Below are positions 5,632-7,126 of a DNA stretch of 7,126 nucleotides, piece by piece. The position numbers and the translations under genes were made by a program. Position 1 is the stretch's first letter, and the number at the start of each line of letters is the position of its first letter. The stretch is taken from the NCBI GenBank assembly GCA_030654645.1, contig JAURXC010000381.1, positions 1 through 7,126 of the forward strand, read 5' to 3'. Under the pieces are notes generated by a model. The model was not told the DNA's origin and ran no database searches. It saw nothing but the letters and a program-made list of their open reading frames with translations. Source of the DNA: Deltaproteobacteria bacterium. GTDB taxonomy: Bacteria; Desulfobacterota; Desulfuromonadia; Geobacterales; Pseudopelobacteraceae.

Positions 5632-5637
5632 ATTATA
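5632..5637 (-). promoter_or_regulatory. Candidate -10 box for the maturase cluster
   Basis: On the minus strand the hexamer is a perfect TATAAT in an AT-rich setting, about 170 bases upstream of ATG 5462. No recognisable -35 hexamer lies at the right distance, so it is a candidate only. If used, the leader RNA would contain the tiny frames and the 5514-5542 hairpin. Confidence 0.3.
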
Positions 5638-5711
5638 AGTAGTTTAATTTAATTATTTTATATAGAGCGGTAACAGGGTGCAATCCCCCGAACGTTCATT
5701 TATTTTTAGAC

Positions 5712-5717
5712 TAAAAT
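5712..5717 (+). promoter_or_regulatory. Candidate -10 box for rimI-pyrK
   Basis: TAAAAT lies about six bases before the nested hairpin, so a transcript from it would begin with the hairpin. The matching -35 region is poor, which leaves this weak. Confidence 0.2.
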
Positions 5718-5722
5718 GGTTA

Positions 5723-5772
5723 CTCCGCCAGGTTATCCTGAAAGATGGTATTCAGGTGACAGGCTGGCGGAG
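5723..5772 (+). promoter_or_regulatory. Nested two-stem hairpin in the rimI leader
   Basis: CTCCGCCAG (5723-5731) pairs perfectly with CTGGCGGAG (5764-5772), nine base pairs. Inside, CCTGAA (5737-5742) pairs with TTCAGG (5751-5756), with internal loops GTTAT and TGACAGG between the stems. A closed outer helix with an internal loop and an inner helix is what a small structured leader RNA would look like. It does not match any riboswitch consensus I know, and with no T-run it is not a standard terminator. The 3' strand of the outer stem contains GGAG, which could act as the ribosome binding site of the ATG at 5787 and be masked by the fold. Confidence 0.45.
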
Positions 5773-5870
5773 AGTCTGAGATTTGCATGCGACGAATCGG
5801 TTTACTTTCAATTCGTAATCTTGGATTAAACCGTTTACAACGCATCGCGCTTTACATATTATGTCCAGCG

Positions 5871-6332
5871 ATGAATTCACCCGAGACACCATGCATACGC
5901 CCGATGACCGAAGCCGATCTTGACGCTGTTCTGCTGATTGAAGAATCGTCGTTCCCGCTGCCGTGGAAGCGCGAACATTTCCTGCATGAAATCAGTGCGC
6001 CGCACTCCTATCCGTTAGTTGCCGAACTGGATGGGAGAATTGCCGGATATGTCTGCCTGATGTCGCTGTTCGAAGAGGCGCAGATCCTGGATATTGCGGT
6101 GGCCCCTGACCGTCGCGGCTGCGGCGTCGGACGTTTATTGATGGAAAAGGCCTTTGATGTGGCGCTTGAAAAGGGGGCCGAACTGATGGCGCTGGAAGTG
6201 CGCGAATCGAGCGCGCCGGCGATCGGACTCTACCAGGCGCTCGGTTTCAGGCGGGTCGGCATCAGGGCAAATTACTACGAATCCAGGGAAAATGCGGTTT
6301 TGATGGAAAAAACTATCAAGGAGACAACCTAG
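5871..6332 (+). CDS. rimI: GNAT N-acetyltransferase, RimI (protein N-alpha-acetylation)
   Basis: This is a 153-residue GCN5-related acetyltransferase that transfers acetyl from acetyl-CoA to protein N-termini; the E. coli homologue acts on ribosomal protein S18. The domain starts at IRPMTEADLDAV (9-20). The acetyl-CoA loop is RRGCGVGRLL (81-90). The RimI hallmarks follow: LEVRESSAPAIGLYQALGF, with Glu109 and Tyr121 in the places of the E. coli catalytic pair, then RANYYESRENAVLMEK. Length agrees with RimI (about 150). ATG 5871 is chosen because it leaves a normal eight-residue lead into the domain. The frame is open back to ATG 5787, adding 28 Arg-rich residues that look unlike RimI, but 5871 has no good ribosome binding site, so the start is uncertain. 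The stop is directly adjacent to the pyrK start. Confidence 0.9.
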   Translation: MNSPETPCIRPMTEADLDAVLLIEESSFPLPWKREHFLHEISAPHSYPLVAELDGRIAGYVCLMSLFEEAQILDIAVAPDRRGCGVGRLLMEKAFDVALEKGAELMALEVRESSAPAIGLYQALGFRRVGIRANYYESRENAVLMEKTIKETT

Positions 6333-7126
6333 ATGCAGTTCACAGCAATGATTCTTTCCAATGCGGAGGTCTCGCCCGGTTACTGGCGGATGCGTATGAC
6401 CGCGCCTCCCGAATTCGCTTCCGCCGCGCCCGGCCAGTTCGTAATGGTGCGGGTCAATGGGGCCATCGATCCTCTTTTGCGGCGTCCCTTCGGTGTCTTT
6501 GACGTCGGCACCCACACTCCGGCCCACAGCGGCGCGGTTGCCCAGCCCTACCTGGAAATGCTCTACCGGGTGGTGGGGAAGGGGACGGCGATGCTCTCGG
6601 CGCTGCACGAGACCGATCTGCTGGATGTGCTCGGCCCGCTGGGCAAGGGCTTTGACATGGGCGATCCGGACGAGGAAAAGCTGATCGTGGGGGGCGGGGT
6701 AGGGCTGGCTCCGCTGTACCTGCTGGCCAGGGAGCTGGTGAAGAAGTCGCCGGTGAGGCTGTTTGCCGGCGGCCGCACGCGGGACGATATCCTCTGCATC
6801 ACCGAGTTCGAGCGCCTGGGGGTGGAGTGTTACACCGCCACCGAGGACGGCTCGCTGGGCGAGTGCGGACTGGTGACAGAAGCGCTGCTGCGCCGGCTGG
6901 ATGCGCTGCAGGGCAGGGCCACTATCTATGCCTGCGGACCGCACGGCATGCTCAACGCGGTGGCCGGTATCGCCGCAGAACGGGGAATTCCCTGCCAGGT
7001 CTCGCTGGAAGGGTACATGGCCTGCGGCGTGGGCGCCTGCCTGGGGTGTGTGGCTCCCGGGCATCGCCATTCGACCGAGACGCCGGATTTCCGCTGTGTC
7101 TGTACCGAAGGGCCGGTCTTTGAATC
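6333..7126 (+). CDS. pyrK: Dihydroorotate dehydrogenase B electron-transfer subunit PyrK, 3' end outside window
   Basis: This FAD/[2Fe-2S] subunit passes electrons from dihydroorotate oxidation by PyrD to NAD+ in pyrimidine biosynthesis. 264 codons are visible and the frame is open at the right edge. In order: an FAD-binding beta barrel with RRPFGVFDV (50-58), the nucleotide-binding loop VGGGVGLAPLYLLA (119-132), CGPHGML (201-207), and the [2Fe-2S] segment MACGVGACLGC (Cys231, 236, 239) with the fourth ligand Cys257 in VCTEGPVF. Little of the protein should be missing, since PyrK proteins usually end soon after this motif. The start follows the rimI stop with no gap, and AGGAG (6319-6323) inside rimI serves as ribosome binding site, so the two genes are co-transcribed. 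The codons are markedly GC-rich. pyrD is expected just downstream. Confidence 0.93.
   Translation, partial: MQFTAMILSNAEVSPGYWRMRMTAPPEFASAAPGQFVMVRVNGAIDPLLRRPFGVFDVGTHTPAHSGAVAQPYLEMLYRVVGKGTAMLSALHETDLLDVLGPLGKGFDMGDPDEEKLIVGGGVGLAPLYLLARELVKKSPVRLFAGGRTRDDILCITEFERLGVECYTATEDGSLGECGLVTEALLRRLDALQGRATIYACGPHGMLNAVAGIAAERGIPCQVSLEGYMACGVGACLGCVAPGHRHSTETPDFRCVCTEGPVFE

Larger units (their letters stand above)
5463..5870. other. Divergent intergenic region between maturase cluster and rimI
   Basis: About 400 bases separate the two divergent transcription units. The maturase side holds a hairpin (5514-5542) and two tiny overlapping frames (5521-5609). The middle (5625-5665) is strongly AT-rich and is the likely promoter zone for both directions. 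The rimI side holds a nested hairpin (5723-5772). An in-frame upstream ATG at 5787 could lengthen RimI by 28 residues. I see no tRNA, CRISPR or insertion sequence here. Confidence 0.6.

Noticed and set aside
5723..5772. Known riboswitch such as the GEMM c-di-GMP/cGAMP class common in Geobacter
   Set aside because: The conserved GEMM loop sequences are absent. Only generic nested pairing is visible.
6135..7070. Long minus-strand open frame (311 codons) opposite rimI and pyrK
   Set aside because: It is antisense to two clear genes in GC-rich DNA where stops are scarce. The translation is His/Arg/Gln-rich low complexity with no family signature.

Overview
The window looks like bacterial chromosome, most likely a Geobacter-type member of the Desulfuromonadia. 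Three things suggest this: rimI directly followed by pyrK, a SPASM-type radical SAM pair, and GGGTC-type palindromic repeats next to insertion-sequence debris. The assignment is inference from gene content and style, not a database match.

Layout, left to right. Positions 1-198 (minus) hold the start of a small two-helix membrane protein that runs off the left edge. Positions 199-1000 carry no intact gene. They hold a short tandem duplication, a perfect palindrome, fragments of a decayed minus-strand gene (374-779), a 15-bp tandem duplication and a partial repeat copy. A complete cytoplasmic GH13 alpha-amylase-family gene (1001-2512, minus) follows. It is bracketed by two same-orientation copies of the 37-bp repeat (789-825 and 2569-2605). 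The right-hand copy is one arm of a larger imperfect palindrome in the amylase leader. Next to it lies the last ~47 codons of an IS1595-type transposase (2642-2785, plus).

Positions 2821-5462 (minus) form a compact three-gene cluster, transcribed in the order 352-aa radical SAM/SPASM protein, 384-aa radical SAM/SPASM protein, 133-aa unrecognised protein. The two enzyme genes overlap by ATGA. The small protein follows after 30 bp with a strong ribosome binding site. This is the most interesting part of the window: two different SPASM maturases with a cysteine-free small partner resemble a peptide- or protein-modifying system. I cannot match it to a named one, and no classic precursor peptide or PqqD gene is visible.

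Positions 5463-5870 are an AT-rich divergent intergenic region. It contains a hairpin and two tiny overlapping reading frames on the maturase side, and a nested two-stem hairpin on the rimI side. On the plus strand rimI (N-acetyltransferase) is followed with no gap by pyrK (electron-transfer subunit of dihydroorotate dehydrogenase), cut by the right edge. These two are GC-rich housekeeping genes. Everything to their left is more AT-rich and repeat-laden and reads as accessory DNA next to a core locus.
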